Positions 49,025 to 58,603 are shown, counted from the stretch's first letter. The stretch is 64,000 nt of DNA from Streptosporangium saharense (GCF_014203715.1 NZ_JACHJP010000003.1:594186-658185), one strand, 5' to 3'. The notes: generated from the sequence alone by a model not told the origin. Translations and numbers: made by a program.

Positions 49025-49903
49025 CTACTCGGGAGAGCGGGGAAGCGAGGAGCGCAGCGCCCGGGTGAAGGCCGCCAGCGCCGGGTGCGCGGCGGCCCCC
49101 CGCCGGAAGGCGACCTGGGTACGGCGGCGCGTCGGCAGCTCGGTGAGCCGGACGTTCCCCGGCGGGTCGGCGGCCCCCAGTTCGGGCACGAGCGCGACCC
49201 CCTGCCCCGCGGAGACCATCGCGAGCACGGCGGCGAAGTCGTCGATGTGATGGCGGATCCTGGGCGAGAACCCGGCCGCCTGACAGGCCCGCACGGTCAT
49301 CTCGTAGCAGAGCGTCCCCGGCTTAGACACGATCCACGGGGCCTCGCGCCGCCCGGCGAGCGAGTCGCCGGCCCGGTCGGAGGCCAGGTACATCGGCTCA
49401 TCGAGCAGCGGCTCGGTGTCCAGCGCCAGGTCGGTCGCCGCGGGCACGAAGTCGTACTCGTGGACCAGGGCGGCGTCCAGATCACCGGCCCTGAGCCGGG
49501 GGGCGACCTCGGCGGGGTCGATCTCGTCGACCATCGGTTCGAGCCGTGGATGGTCACGGCCGAGGGCGGCCAGGGCGGCGGGCAGGATCGTGCGGGTCGC
49601 GGTGGGGAAGGCGCCGATCCTGATCGTCCCGGCCAGCCCGGTGCGGGCGGTCGCCAGCTCGGCCGCCGCCTGTTCGAGCCGTTCAAGCACGGCCTCGGCG
49701 TGCCGTACCAGGGCGGCTCCCGCGGGGGTGAGCGTCACCCGCCTGCCGGTCCTTTCGAGCAGCGCGACCCCGGCCTCCCGTTCGAGCGCGGCAAGCTGCT
49801 GGGAGACCGCGGAGGGGGTGAACGTCAGGGCCTCGGCGACCGCGGCGATCGTGCCCCGGTAGGACAGTTCGCGGAGCAGCCGGAGACGGCGCACATCGAG
49901 CAT
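49025..49903 (-). CDS. LysR-family transcriptional regulator
   Basis: 292 residues; N-terminal winged helix (RLLRELSYRGTIAAVAEALTF, TPSAVSQQLAALEREAGV) and LysR substrate domain. It is divergent from the DapA-like gene with 71 bp between, the normal layout in which the regulator controls its neighbour. A 12-bp inverted repeat at 49920-49931 lies in that gap. The 192-bp downstream region 48833-49024 is partly A+T-rich and has no gene. Confidence 0.93.
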   Translation of the reverse strand: MLDVRRLRLLRELSYRGTIAAVAEALTFTPSAVSQQLAALEREAGVALLERTGRRVTLTPAGAALVRHAEAVLERLEQAAAELATARTGLAGTIRIGAFPTATRTILPAALAALGRDHPRLEPMVDEIDPAEVAPRLRAGDLDAALVHEYDFVPAATDLALDTEPLLDEPMYLASDRAGDSLAGRREAPWIVSKPGTLCYEMTVRACQAAGFSPRIRHHIDDFAAVLAMVSAGQGVALVPELGAADPPGNVRLTELPTRRRTQVAFRRGAAAHPALAAFTRALRSSLPRSPE

Positions 49904-49919
49904 CAGTTCAGCTTAACGG

Positions 49920-49931
49920 TTTCTGAAGAAA
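49920..49931. promoter_or_regulatory. TTTCT-GA-AGAAA palindrome in the LysR-DapA promoter gap
   Basis: Perfect inverted repeat TTTCTGAAGAAA 17 bp before the LysR start. Candidate LysR binding half-sites; nearby AACGGTT is an imperfect additional half-site. Confidence 0.4.
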
Positions 49932-49974
49932 ACGGAACTGGACCTGTACGGTCACCGGCCGGGAAGCTAAGAGC

Positions 49975-50847
49975 ATGACTCTCAGCGGTGTTTACCTGCC
50001 CCTGATCACCCCGTTCGCCGAGAACGGCGAGATCGCCCTGGACGCGCTGGAGGACCTGGCGCGCACCGCCCTTGAGGAGGGCGCCGCCGGGCTGGTCGCG
50101 CTCGGCACCACAGCCGAGGTCGCCATGCTCGCCGAGGAGGAACGGCGGGCTGTCGTCGAGGTGTGCGCGAAGGTGTGCCGGGAACGCTCGGCCGAGCTGA
50201 TCGTCGGCGCCGGGTCGAGCGACACCAGGGGTTCGGCCGAGGCGCTGCGTGCCCTGAAGGCCTGGCCCGAGGTGACGGGCGCCCTGGTCACCGTGCCCTC
50301 CTTCGTCCGCCCCTCGGAGGCCGGGGTGCTGGCCCACTTCACCGCGCTGGCCGAGCAGACGCCGGTGCCGATCGTCGTCTACAACATCCCCTACCGCACC
50401 GGCCAGTCCGTCGGCGCCGCCACCCTGCGGCGGCTCGGGGAACTGCCCATGGTCGCCGGGGTCAAGCACGCGGTCGGCGGCGTGGACCAGGACACGGTCT
50501 CGCTGCTTGCCGACCTGCCCGAGGGCTTCGCCGTACTGGCCGGGGACGATCCGTTCTTCTCGGCGCTGCTCGCCCTGGGCGGCACCGGGGGCATCCTCGC
50601 CTCCGCCCACCTGCGCACCGGCCTGTTCGTCGAGCTGACCGAGGCCTGGCGCTCCGGCGAGGTCGCCCACGCGCGCGACCTCGGCCACCGGCTGTCCGCG
50701 ATGTCGGCGAGCGTGTTCGCCGAGCCCAACCCCACAGTCCTCAAGGGCGTGCTGCACGCCCAGGGACGCATCCCGACCGCCTCGGTCCGCCTCCCGCTGG
50801 TCCCGGCCGGTCAGGATTCCGTCGAGGCGACGTTGCGCCTGCTCTGA
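49975..50847 (+). CDS. dihydrodipicolinate synthase (DapA)-family aldolase
   Basis: 290 residues, class I aldolase barrel. Schiff-base Lys164 (GVKHAVGG), Tyr136 (VVYNIPYRTG), Thr45/46 (LGTTAE) and a G-A-G-S-S turn are in place. It could be DapA itself or a related keto-acid aldolase/lyase; the LysR regulator and lack of lysine-pathway neighbours favour a catabolic paralogue. ATG at 49975 with a weak GGAAG upstream. Confidence 0.9.
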   Translation: MTLSGVYLPLITPFAENGEIALDALEDLARTALEEGAAGLVALGTTAEVAMLAEEERRAVVEVCAKVCRERSAELIVGAGSSDTRGSAEALRALKAWPEVTGALVTVPSFVRPSEAGVLAHFTALAEQTPVPIVVYNIPYRTGQSVGAATLRRLGELPMVAGVKHAVGGVDQDTVSLLADLPEGFAVLAGDDPFFSALLALGGTGGILASAHLRTGLFVELTEAWRSGEVAHARDLGHRLSAMSASVFAEPNPTVLKGVLHAQGRIPTASVRLPLVPAGQDSVEATLRLL

Positions 50848-50868
50848 CGCCTGCTGTGACGCCGGGCC

Positions 50869-51678
50869 TCAGCCGCCCTGGCAGCCAGGGCACCAGAAGA
50901 GGTTGCGTCCGGAGAGCACCCCGGTCCTGACCTCGGAACCGCACAGGAAACACGGCATGCCCGCGCGCCGGTAGACGTAGACCTCGCCGCCGTGCCCGTC
51001 AACGCGGGGCGGACGGCCCATCGCCTCCGGGGTGTGCTCCGGCCTGACCGTGTCGATGTGCCCGAGCCGCACCCCCTCGGCCATCAGCAGCACCAGGTCG
51101 TCCCAGATCGCCGTCCACTGCCCGTGGGTGAGGTCGCGTCCCGGCAGCGCGGGATCGACCCCCTGCCGGAACAGCGCCTCGGCGCGGTAGATGTTGCCCA
51201 CCCCCGCCACGACCGACTGGTCCATCAGCAGGATCCCGATCGCCGTACGGCTGCGCCCGATCCGCCGCCAGGCCAGCTCGGGATCGGCGTCGGCGCGCAG
51301 CGGGTCGGGGCCGAGCCTGGCGTGCAGCGCCTTCTTCTCCACCGGGTCGATCAGCTCGCAGGTGTTGGGGCCGCGCAGGTCGGCGTAGTCGGCGGTGTTG
51401 CTCAGGCGCAGCCGTACCACACCGGTCGGGGCGGGAGGCGGCGCCTGGCCGAAGGTGTATTTGCCGTAGATGCCCAGGTGGATGTGGACCCACCGGTCGT
51501 CGTCGAAGCCCAGCAGCAGGTGTTTGCCGTGGGCGTCGGTCTCGCGGAGCACCCGGCCGTCGATCTGGGCGGCCCCGGCGGCGAACCTGCCCTGCGGGCT
51601 CCGCGCGTCGACGGTCGTGCCGGCGAACAGCTCACGGTGCAGCCCGGCGAGCCGGTGAATGGTGTGTCCTTCAGGCAT
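50869..51678 (-). CDS. Fpg/Nei-family DNA glycosylase (Nei2-like)
   Basis: 269 residues starting MPEGHTIHRLAG, so the catalytic Pro2 and Glu3 are present. A Lys in HGKHLLLGF, the helix-two-turn-helix GVGNIYRAEALFRQGVDP, and a C-terminal zinc finger (CFLCG ... CPGC) follow. It removes oxidised bases with AP-lyase activity. Similar to actinobacterial Nei2. The DUF2809 gene is 25 bp upstream on the same strand and may be co-transcribed. Confidence 0.93.
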   Translation of the reverse strand: MPEGHTIHRLAGLHRELFAGTTVDARSPQGRFAAGAAQIDGRVLRETDAHGKHLLLGFDDDRWVHIHLGIYGKYTFGQAPPPAPTGVVRLRLSNTADYADLRGPNTCELIDPVEKKALHARLGPDPLRADADPELAWRRIGRSRTAIGILLMDQSVVAGVGNIYRAEALFRQGVDPALPGRDLTHGQWTAIWDDLVLLMAEGVRLGHIDTVRPEHTPEAMGRPPRVDGHGGEVYVYRRAGMPCFLCGSEVRTGVLSGRNLFWCPGCQGG

Positions 51679-51703
51679 GGTCCCCACATGGTACGGCCAG
51701 CGC

Positions 51704-52111
51704 TCATCGGCGGCGAAGGCGCAGCAGGAGGGTGTGACCCGCCCAGGACAGGGCGGCGCCGACGGCGTAGGCCACGAGGTCGGCGGCGCCGAACGTGCTG
51801 CCGAGGACCAGCCTGGCCAGCACACTCGTCTCGGACAGCGCGGCGGGCACCGGCGTGAGCTGGGCGAACTCGACAGCCCAGCTCAGGCCCAGCGCCCAGA
51901 CCGAGGCCCGCGCCGGTGACAGGCGCGGCGCGACGACCACCACCAGCGCGTGGACGAGCACGGTGTAGAGGGCGTCCCCGGCGTACTTGCCGAACCAGCC
52001 GTCGGCGACCGCGCGGACCGCGAGCCCGGCGACGACGGTCACGGCGGCCGCCGCCACGGCGGTCAGCCGTACACGCAGAGTGGGGGACGGGCGGGCGGGG
52101 AGAACGGGCAC
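51704..52111 (-). CDS. DUF2809 membrane protein
   Basis: 135 residues, four predicted membrane helices (about 15-35, 45-62, 70-82, 108-128). Family features: the central WALGLSWAVEFAQL with Glu, and LGSTFGAADLVAYAVGA near the C-terminus. Members have no known function. Two start codons before residue 1 are possible, ATG at 52111 fits best. Confidence 0.85.
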   Translation of the reverse strand: MPVLPARPSPTLRVRLTAVAAAAVTVVAGLAVRAVADGWFGKYAGDALYTVLVHALVVVVAPRLSPARASVWALGLSWAVEFAQLTPVPAALSETSVLARLVLGSTFGAADLVAYAVGAALSWAGHTLLLRLRRR

Positions 52112-52145
52112 CCGCCAACCCTAGGCCCCGCGGCTCCCGCACCGC

Positions 52146-53399
52146 TCAGCCCAGGCGGGCGGCCCGCGACTCCAGATAGCGCCGTTCCGGCAGGCTGGTG
52201 GTACGGCGCGCGGCCGCCCGGTAGCCCTCCCTGGCCGCCTCCCGCTCCCCGGCCATCTCCAGCAGGTGGGCGCGTACCGCGTCGAGCCGGTGGTGACCGG
52301 CCAGCCGTCCGTCGGAGTCCAGCGTCTCCAGCAGGGCGAGGCCCGCCCTCGGCCCCCTGACCATCGCCACGGCGACCGCGTGGTTGAGCGTGACCACGGG
52401 CCCCGGCGAGAGCCGGGAGAGCAGCTCGTACAGGGCGAGGATCTGCGGCCAGTCGGTCTCCTCCGCGCGGACGGCCTCTGCGTGGACCGCGGCGATGGCC
52501 GCCTGCAACTGGTAGGGGCCCACCACGGAACGCGACAGCGCCGCCGTGACGAGCGCGACGCCCTCCTCGATGCGGGCGCGGTTCCACAGGCCGCGGTCCT
52601 GGTCGGCCAGCGGGATCAGGGCGCCGTCCCGGCCGGTGCGCGCGGGCCGCCGCGCGTCGGTGAGCAGCATGAGCGCCAGCAGCCCGGCGACCTCGCCATC
52701 GTCGGGCAGCAGCCGGTGCAGGGCGCGGGTGAGCCTGATCGCCTCCCCGGTCAGCTCCCCGCTGTGCAGGTCGGGCCCCGAGGTCGCGGTGTGCCCCTCG
52801 GTGAAGACGAGGTACAGCACGTGCAGGACGACCCGCAGCCGCTCGGCCCGCTCCTCGGGCGGGGGCATGCCGAAGGGGATGCCGGTCGACCTGATGCGCT
52901 GCTTGGCCCGGCTGATGCGCTGGGCCATGGTCGCCTCGGGGATGAGGAAGGCCCGCGCGATCTGCGCCGTGGTCAGCCCCCCGACGGCGCGCAGGGTCAG
53001 CGCCACCTGGGAGGTCGCGGTCAGCGCCGGGTGGCAGCACAGGAACAGCAGGGTGAGCGTGTCGTCGTGGCCGGGAGGTTGCTCCTGCTCGGGGCTCGGC
53101 GCGAGCGACTCGTCGGCGGGCGTCCTGAAGGCGGCCGTGACCTCCCTGCGCCTGCGCGCCCGCTCGCTGCGCCACTCGTCGGCCAGCCTGCGGGAGGCGA
53201 CCGTGACCAGCCAGCCCCTCGGGCTCTCCGGCACCCCCTCGCGCGGCCAGCGCACGGCCGCGGCCAGCAGTGCCTCCTGCACCGCGTCCTCGCACGCGTC
53301 GAAGTGCCCGTGACGGCGCACGAGCGCGCCCAGGACCTGCGGCGCCAGCTCGCGCAGGAGGTCCTCGACGTCGTCCCTGCCGGGGTCGTCAGTGGCCAC
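52146..53399 (-). CDS. ECF-type RNA polymerase sigma factor with DUF6596 extension
   Basis: 417 residues from the GTG at 53399. Sigma region 2 (ACEDAVQEALLAAAVRWPREG, with the YsiA-like SPRGWLVTVASRRLADEWR) and region 4 (TTAQIARAFLIPEATMAQRISRAKQRI) are followed by a long helical C-terminal domain of the SnoaL-less DUF6596/TPR type, as in the ECF42 group. ECF42 genes usually sit beside a DGPF-domain protein; none is seen here. Activation may need the C-terminal extension. Confidence 0.92.
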   Translation of the reverse strand: MATDDPGRDDVEDLLRELAPQVLGALVRRHGHFDACEDAVQEALLAAAVRWPREGVPESPRGWLVTVASRRLADEWRSERARRRREVTAAFRTPADESLAPSPEQEQPPGHDDTLTLLFLCCHPALTATSQVALTLRAVGGLTTAQIARAFLIPEATMAQRISRAKQRIRSTGIPFGMPPPEERAERLRVVLHVLYLVFTEGHTATSGPDLHSGELTGEAIRLTRALHRLLPDDGEVAGLLALMLLTDARRPARTGRDGALIPLADQDRGLWNRARIEEGVALVTAALSRSVVGPYQLQAAIAAVHAEAVRAEETDWPQILALYELLSRLSPGPVVTLNHAVAVAMVRGPRAGLALLETLDSDGRLAGHHRLDAVRAHLLEMAGEREAAREGYRAAARRTTSLPERRYLESRAARLG

Positions 53400-53452
53400 G
53401 TCTCCACCCTCGTCGTCGCGGGACCAGGCTACCGACTCCCGGTGTGCCGGCC

Positions 53453-54748
53453 TCAGGGCATCGGGGGCAGGCGGGAGCCGTACAGCCAGGCGGACAGGAC
53501 ACCGTCGAAGGAGCGCGTCGTGTACTGCAGCGCCAGGTCGAGGAACGCCTCGGTGGTGACGGTTCCGTGCCGGTTGGCCGTGGCCCACTCGCGCAGCAGC
53601 GCGAAGAACATCCGGTCGCCCAGGATGCGCCGCAGCGCGTGCAGGGTGAGCGCGCCGCGCTTGTAGACGCGGTCGTCGAACAGCCGCCGCGCCCCGGGGT
53701 CGGCCAGCACGAAGTCCTGGGGGAGCGCGGCCAGGCGCCGGTGCCAGCGCGCCGCGTGGTGGTCGGCGCTCTCCTCGCCGCAGGACTCCGACCAGATCCA
53801 CTCCGCGTAGCAGGCGAAGCCCTCGTGCAGCCAGATGTCACGCCAGTCGGCGGCGGTCAGGCTGTTGCCGAACCACTGGTGCGCCAGCTCGTGGGCGACC
53901 AGCCGTTCCTCGCCGCGCCTGCCGTCCACGTGGTTGACGCCGAAGACCGACATGCCCTGGGCCTCGACCGGGATCTCCAGCTCGTCGTCCACGACGACCG
54001 CGGTGTAGGAGCCGAACGGGTAGGGGCCGAACCGCTCGGAGAAGACCGCGAGCATCCACTCCTGCCTGCCGAAGTCGTTGCGGGCCCTGGTCGCCATCCC
54101 CTGCGGGAAGGCCAGGCGCGTCCCCGCCCCCGTCTCGGTCAGCTGGTAGCGGCCGATCTGCACGCTCGCGAGGTAGGTGGCCATCGGTTCGACCTGCTCG
54201 TAGACCCACGTGGTCGCCGAGGAGGCGCGCCGCCTGCCGGTCAGCTCCCCGTTGGCGATCACGGTGTACGGCGAGGCCGTCGTCACCGCGATCCGGTAGG
54301 AGGCCTTGTCGTCGGGCCTGTCGTTGCACGGGAACCACGAGGAGGCCCCGATCGGCTGGCTGGCCACGATGACGCCGTCGCTGAGCTGCTCCCAGCCCAG
54401 CTCCCCCCAGTAACTGGTGACGGGCCGGGGATTGCCCGCGTAGCGCACCTCGACGGTGAGGGGACCGGGCTCGATCCGCCCCCCTCCCTTGGGGGAGACG
54501 TGCAGCTTGCCGCCGTGGTGGGCGAAACGCGCCGCCCTGCCGTCGAGCAGCACCCCGTCGACCCGCAGCGCCCCCAGGTCGAGGGACAGGCGGGTGAGCG
54601 GCCGAAGCGCCCGCGCGGAGATCCTGGCCACGCCGCCCAGCCTGTTGGGGCCGACCCGGTAGTCCAGGGACAGGTCGTAGTGCTCGACCCGGTAGGCGTC
54701 GTCGCCGTGTGCCGGGAAATAGGACGGACGGGGGGTGATCGCGACCAC
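53453..54748 (-). CDS. M1-family zinc metallopeptidase
   Basis: 431 residues with a full M1 zinc site: HELAHQW at 286-292 and Glu309 in WLHEGFACYAEW. The exopeptidase motif, usually GAMEN or GALET, reads VEAQGM here, with the Glu kept. Length is short for M1 (no C-terminal armadillo domain), as in many actinomycete aminopeptidases. It directly follows the Pls-type synthetase, ending 37 bp downstream of its stop on the same strand; comparable pairs exist where the peptidase degrades the peptide product. Confidence 0.9.
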   Translation of the reverse strand: MVAITPRPSYFPAHGDDAYRVEHYDLSLDYRVGPNRLGGVARISARALRPLTRLSLDLGALRVDGVLLDGRAARFAHHGGKLHVSPKGGGRIEPGPLTVEVRYAGNPRPVTSYWGELGWEQLSDGVIVASQPIGASSWFPCNDRPDDKASYRIAVTTASPYTVIANGELTGRRRASSATTWVYEQVEPMATYLASVQIGRYQLTETGAGTRLAFPQGMATRARNDFGRQEWMLAVFSERFGPYPFGSYTAVVVDDELEIPVEAQGMSVFGVNHVDGRRGEERLVAHELAHQWFGNSLTAADWRDIWLHEGFACYAEWIWSESCGEESADHHAARWHRRLAALPQDFVLADPGARRLFDDRVYKRGALTLHALRRILGDRMFFALLREWATANRHGTVTTEAFLDLALQYTTRSFDGVLSAWLYGSRLPPMP

Positions 54749-54784
54749 GGACTACCTGTGTGCCTTCCTGCGACGCGGGGATGC

Positions 54785-57700
54785 CTACGCGCGCTTGTGC
54801 CACGCCGCGATCGGGTTGCCGAACCAGCGGGTCCCCCGAGGCACCGACTCGCCGCGCATCACCAGGGACGCCGGTCCGACCGTGGTGTTCTCCCCGATCG
54901 TCGCCGCGGGCAGCACCACCCCGTGCGGGCCGAGCGTCGCCCCGTCCCGCAGGACGACAGTATCGATGCTCATCACCCGGTCATGGAACAGGTGGGTCTG
55001 CAACACGCAGCCCCGGTTGACCGAGACCCCGTCGCCCAGGGTCACCAGGTCGATCTCCGGCAGCCAGTAGGTCTCGCACCACACGCCCCGGCCGACCCGC
55101 GCGCCCATCGAGCGCAGCCACAGGTTCAGCGGCGCGGTGCCCAGCCACATCCTGGCGAACCAGGGCGCGGCCAGTACCTCGACGAAGTTGTCGGCCAGCT
55201 CGTTGCGCCAGACGAACGAGCTCCACAGCGGCCGGTCGCCGACCGCGATCCTGCCGAGCAGCACCCACTTGGCCACGGTGGTCACCGCGGCGGCCAGCAC
55301 CCCGGCGCCCAGCAGCACGACCCCGCCGAGCAGCGCCGCCACCGCGAAGCCGTACGAACCGGTCAGCCAGAGCAGGCACAGCGCGACGAGCACGGCGAGC
55401 CCGACCGCGAACATCGCGGGCACGACGCGGCACAGCTCGACGGCCGCGCGGGCTGCCCGCAGCCGGGCGGGCGGCTCGTAGGTGCGGCTGCGGTCGGAGT
55501 CCTCGGCGGTACGGCGCAGCTCGACCGGCGGCATGCCCAGGTAGGACGAGCCCGCCTTGGCCTTCTTCGGCGCGGCGGACAGCACCGCGACCAGCCCGTC
55601 CTTGGGCACCTTGCGCCCCGGCGCGGTCATCCCCGAGTTGCCGAGGAAGGCGCGCTTGCCGATCCGCACGTGGCCGACCCGCAGCCGCCCCGCGTCCAGC
55701 TCGTACGGCGCGACCATAGTGTCGTCGGCCAGGAACGCGCCGTCCCCGACGGAGGTCATCGACGGCAGCGCGAGCACCGTGGACAGCTCGACGTCCCGGC
55801 CGACCCGCATGCCCAGGGCACGCAGCCAGACGGGCGTGGCCATGCTGGCGTACAGCGGGAACAGCCAGACCCGCGCCATCGACATCAGCCGCCCCGTGGC
55901 CCACGCCTGCCAGGCCTGACGGCTGTGCACCGGGTGGCTGCCCGGCCGCAGCCCGATCGCGAGCAGCCGTACCAGAACCAGGATCAGCAGGGCCGTGCAG
56001 GCCATCCAGACGAGGGTGGCGACCGGCACCCGGTACGGCAGCCCGGCGGGGGAGCCGTCCAGCAGCACGGCCAGCGCGGGCAGCGCGGCGACGATCGGGA
56101 CCAGGCTCAGCAGCGGCGCGGACAGCCCGTAGACGGCGGCCCAGCGGGGCGAGCGCGGCGGCCTGCCCGCGGAGGAGTGCCGGGCCTTGCCCATCCTGAC
56201 CGCGGGAGCCCCGGCCCAGCGTTCCCCGGCGGGGACCGCGCCCGCGACCGCGGAACCCGGCGCCACCTGCGCGTTCTTGCCGACCCTCGCGCCGGGGAAC
56301 AGGGTCGAGCGGGCGCCGACCGTGGCGGAGGCGCCGATCTTGATCTCGCCGATCCGCACCCGGTCACCGTCGATCCAGTAGCCGCTCAGGTCCACCTCGG
56401 GTTCGACGGCGGCGTTCCTGCCCAGCTTGAGCATGCCGGTGATGGGCGGGGCGGAGTGCAGGTCGGCGTCCACGCCCACCTGGGCACCGAGCGCCCGCGC
56501 GTAGTGGGTCAGGAAGGGCGCGGCGGACAGCTCCATGACCCCGAGCCTCTCCGCGAACCGTTCGGCGAACCACAGCCTCAGGTGCGTCGAGCCGCCCCGG
56601 GGATAAGAGCCGGGACGCAGGTTCCGCAGCAGCAGCCTGGCCGCGCCCGCGGCCAGCGCGATCCGTCCCGCCGGGGAGACGAAGAGCACGGTCCCGGCCA
56701 GCACCCACCACCACGAGACGACGGGCGCGCCGGGCGTGACCAGATTTGTCAGTACGGCCAGGCCGACCAGCCAGCGCAGCATGCCCGCGGTGAGCAGCGG
56801 CACGGTGAGCAGCGTCTGTAGCAGCGCGGCGCGGCGCGGCATCGGCACGACGGCCCGCTTGGTCCTCGCGACCTCCGCCGAGTCCCGCGCGGTCAGGTGC
56901 GCCGCGAGCCGCCGCAGCGTCGGGTGCTCGTAGACGTCGCCGACGGTCACCGAGGGGTGGCGGGCGCGCAGCGCGGAGACCAGCCGGGCCGCGGCGAGAC
57001 TGGTGCCGCCCTCGGCGAAGAAGTCGCCCTCGGTCCCGCCCAGGACGTTCTGCCAGCACTCGGTGATCCACGGGTTCACGTCAGGCTGCTCCGCCGCCTG
57101 CCGGGGCAGCGGCCAGGGCAGGGCGTCACGGTCGATCTTGCCCGAGGTGCGGGTCGGCAGCTCGCCGACCAGCGCGATGCGCGGGACCAGCGCGGCGGGC
57201 AGCGCGTCGAGCAGCCGCTTCCTGGCGTCCGCCTGGTCGAATCCCTCGCCGGGTACGACGTAGCCGACGAGTAGCTGGTGGCCGCCCCCGGTGGTGCGCA
57301 CCGCGGCCGCGGCCCCCGTGACGCCGGGCAGCGCCTGCAGGGCGGCGTCGACCTCGCCCAGCTCGACCCGGCGCCCGCCCAGCTTGACCTGTTCGTCGGC
57401 CCGCCCGACGAACAGCAGCCCCTCGGGTTCGGCCCGCACCAGGTCACCGCTGCGGTAGGCGCGCTCCCAGCCGAGGGAGACCAGCGGGGCGTACCGCTCG
57501 GCGTCCTTGGCGTGGTCCAGGTAGCGGGCCAGGCCGACGCCGCCGATGACCAGCTCGCCGATCTCGCCCATCGGCAGCGGATCGCCGCCCGCGTCCACGA
57601 CGGCCAGCTCCCACCCGGCCAACGGCAGACCGATCCGCACCGGCCCCTCCCCGGTCAGCGGGGCGGCGCACGCCACCACGGTCGCCTCCGTCGGCCCGTA

Positions 57701-58603
57701 GGTGTTCCACACCTCCCGCCCCGGTACGGCCAGCCGCTCGGCGAGCTCGGGCGGGCACGCCTCCCCGCCGAAGATCAGAAGCCGGACGTCGTCGAGCGTC
57801 TCGACCGGCCAGAGCGCCGCCAGCGTCGGCACCGTGGACACCACGGTGATGCCCTTCTCGGTAAGCCAGGGGCCCAGGTCCATGCCGGTGCGCACCAGCG
57901 CGCGGGGCGCGGGGACCAGGCAGGCGCCGTACCGCCAGGCCAGCCACATCTCCTCGCAGGAGGCGTCGAAGGCCACGGAGAGCCCGGCCAGCACCCGGTC
58001 CCCGGGGCCCAGCGGCTCACCGGTCAGGAACAGGCCGGCCTCGGCGTCGACGAACGCCGCCGCGCTGCGGTGGGACACCGCCACACCCTTCGGCTTACCG
58101 GTCGAGCCCGAGGTGAAGATGATCCACGCGTCGTCGTCGAGACCCGGGCGGGCCTCTGCGTCGGGGTCGAGGGTGCCGCCGAGGGGGCCGGAGACCGTGA
58201 CGGTCGCGCCCTCACCGATGACGGCGCTCACCGCGGCCTCGCCGAAGACCAGCTCGGCTCGCTCCTCGGGGTCGTCGGCGTCGACCGGCACATAGGCGGC
58301 GCCCGCCGTCAGCGTGGCCAGGATCGCGACGTAGAGATCGACGGTGCCGGAGGGCACCCGGATGCCGACCCGGTCACCGCGTCCGACGCCCGCCGTGCGC
58401 AGTTCCTCGGCCATCCGGCCGACCCGCTCGCGCAGGCCGGTGTAGTCGAGCCTGGTCCGCCCGTCGTCGAGGGCGGCGGCGTCCGGGTGGCGTCGCGTGG
58501 TCTCGTCGAGGATGTCGATCAGTGTGCGGGCGGGCGCGGCGGGCCCTCCCGAGAGGATCGCCGGTGCCGGGGCGTGCTCGATGTCCACCGTGGTCGGATG
58601 CAA
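54785..58603 (-). CDS. Pls/PosA-type nonribosomal peptide synthetase, membrane-anchored
   Basis: 1272 residues. Adenylation domain (about 25-500): FTSGSTGKPKGV, FDASCEEMW, NTYGPTEATV, YRSGDLVR, GRADEQVKLGGRRVELGEV and A10 Lys489. Carrier domain with FFAEGGTSLA, phosphopantetheine Ser535. Then about six membrane helices and three cytoplasmic beta-helix acyltransferase-like units (VRIGEIKIGASATVGARSTL, LRVGHVRIGKRAFLG, VVLRDGATLGPHGVVLPAAT). This is the build of epsilon-poly-lysine synthetase (Pls) and PosA, in which soluble A and T domains feed membrane tandem condensation-like domains to make a cationic homopolymer. Amino-acid specificity is not read from sequence. RBS GGAGAG before the ATG. 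A peptidase gene follows. Confidence 0.9.
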   Translation of the reverse strand: MHPTTVDIEHAPAPAILSGGPAAPARTLIDILDETTRRHPDAAALDDGRTRLDYTGLRERVGRMAEELRTAGVGRGDRVGIRVPSGTVDLYVAILATLTAGAAYVPVDADDPEERAELVFGEAAVSAVIGEGATVTVSGPLGGTLDPDAEARPGLDDDAWIIFTSGSTGKPKGVAVSHRSAAAFVDAEAGLFLTGEPLGPGDRVLAGLSVAFDASCEEMWLAWRYGACLVPAPRALVRTGMDLGPWLTEKGITVVSTVPTLAALWPVETLDDVRLLIFGGEACPPELAERLAVPGREVWNTYGPTEATVVACAAPLTGEGPVRIGLPLAGWELAVVDAGGDPLPMGEIGELVIGGVGLARYLDHAKDAERYAPLVSLGWERAYRSGDLVRAEPEGLLFVGRADEQVKLGGRRVELGEVDAALQALPGVTGAAAAVRTTGGGHQLLVGYVVPGEGFDQADARKRLLDALPAALVPRIALVGELPTRTSGKIDRDALPWPLPRQAAEQPDVNPWITECWQNVLGGTEGDFFAEGGTSLAAARLVSALRARHPSVTVGDVYEHPTLRRLAAHLTARDSAEVARTKRAVVPMPRRAALLQTLLTVPLLTAGMLRWLVGLAVLTNLVTPGAPVVSWWWVLAGTVLFVSPAGRIALAAGAARLLLRNLRPGSYPRGGSTHLRLWFAERFAERLGVMELSAAPFLTHYARALGAQVGVDADLHSAPPITGMLKLGRNAAVEPEVDLSGYWIDGDRVRIGEIKIGASATVGARSTLFPGARVGKNAQVAPGSAVAGAVPAGERWAGAPAVRMGKARHSSAGRPPRSPRWAAVYGLSAPLLSLVPIVAALPALAVLLDGSPAGLPYRVPVATLVWMACTALLILVLVRLLAIGLRPGSHPVHSRQAWQAWATGRLMSMARVWLFPLYASMATPVWLRALGMRVGRDVELSTVLALPSMTSVGDGAFLADDTMVAPYELDAGRLRVGHVRIGKRAFLGNSGMTAPGRKVPKDGLVAVLSAAPKKAKAGSSYLGMPPVELRRTAEDSDRSRTYEPPARLRAARAAVELCRVVPAMFAVGLAVLVALCLLWLTGSYGFAVAALLGGVVLLGAGVLAAAVTTVAKWVLLGRIAVGDRPLWSSFVWRNELADNFVEVLAAPWFARMWLGTAPLNLWLRSMGARVGRGVWCETYWLPEIDLVTLGDGVSVNRGCVLQTHLFHDRVMSIDTVVLRDGATLGPHGVVLPAATIGENTTVGPASLVMRGESVPRGTRWFGNPIAAWHKRA

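Noticed and set aside
53270..56821. 1183-residue plus-strand open frame across the sigma factor, M1 peptidase and Pls genes
   Set aside because: Composition is Arg/Gly/Pro/His-rich with no family features. It is an antisense shadow of intact genes.
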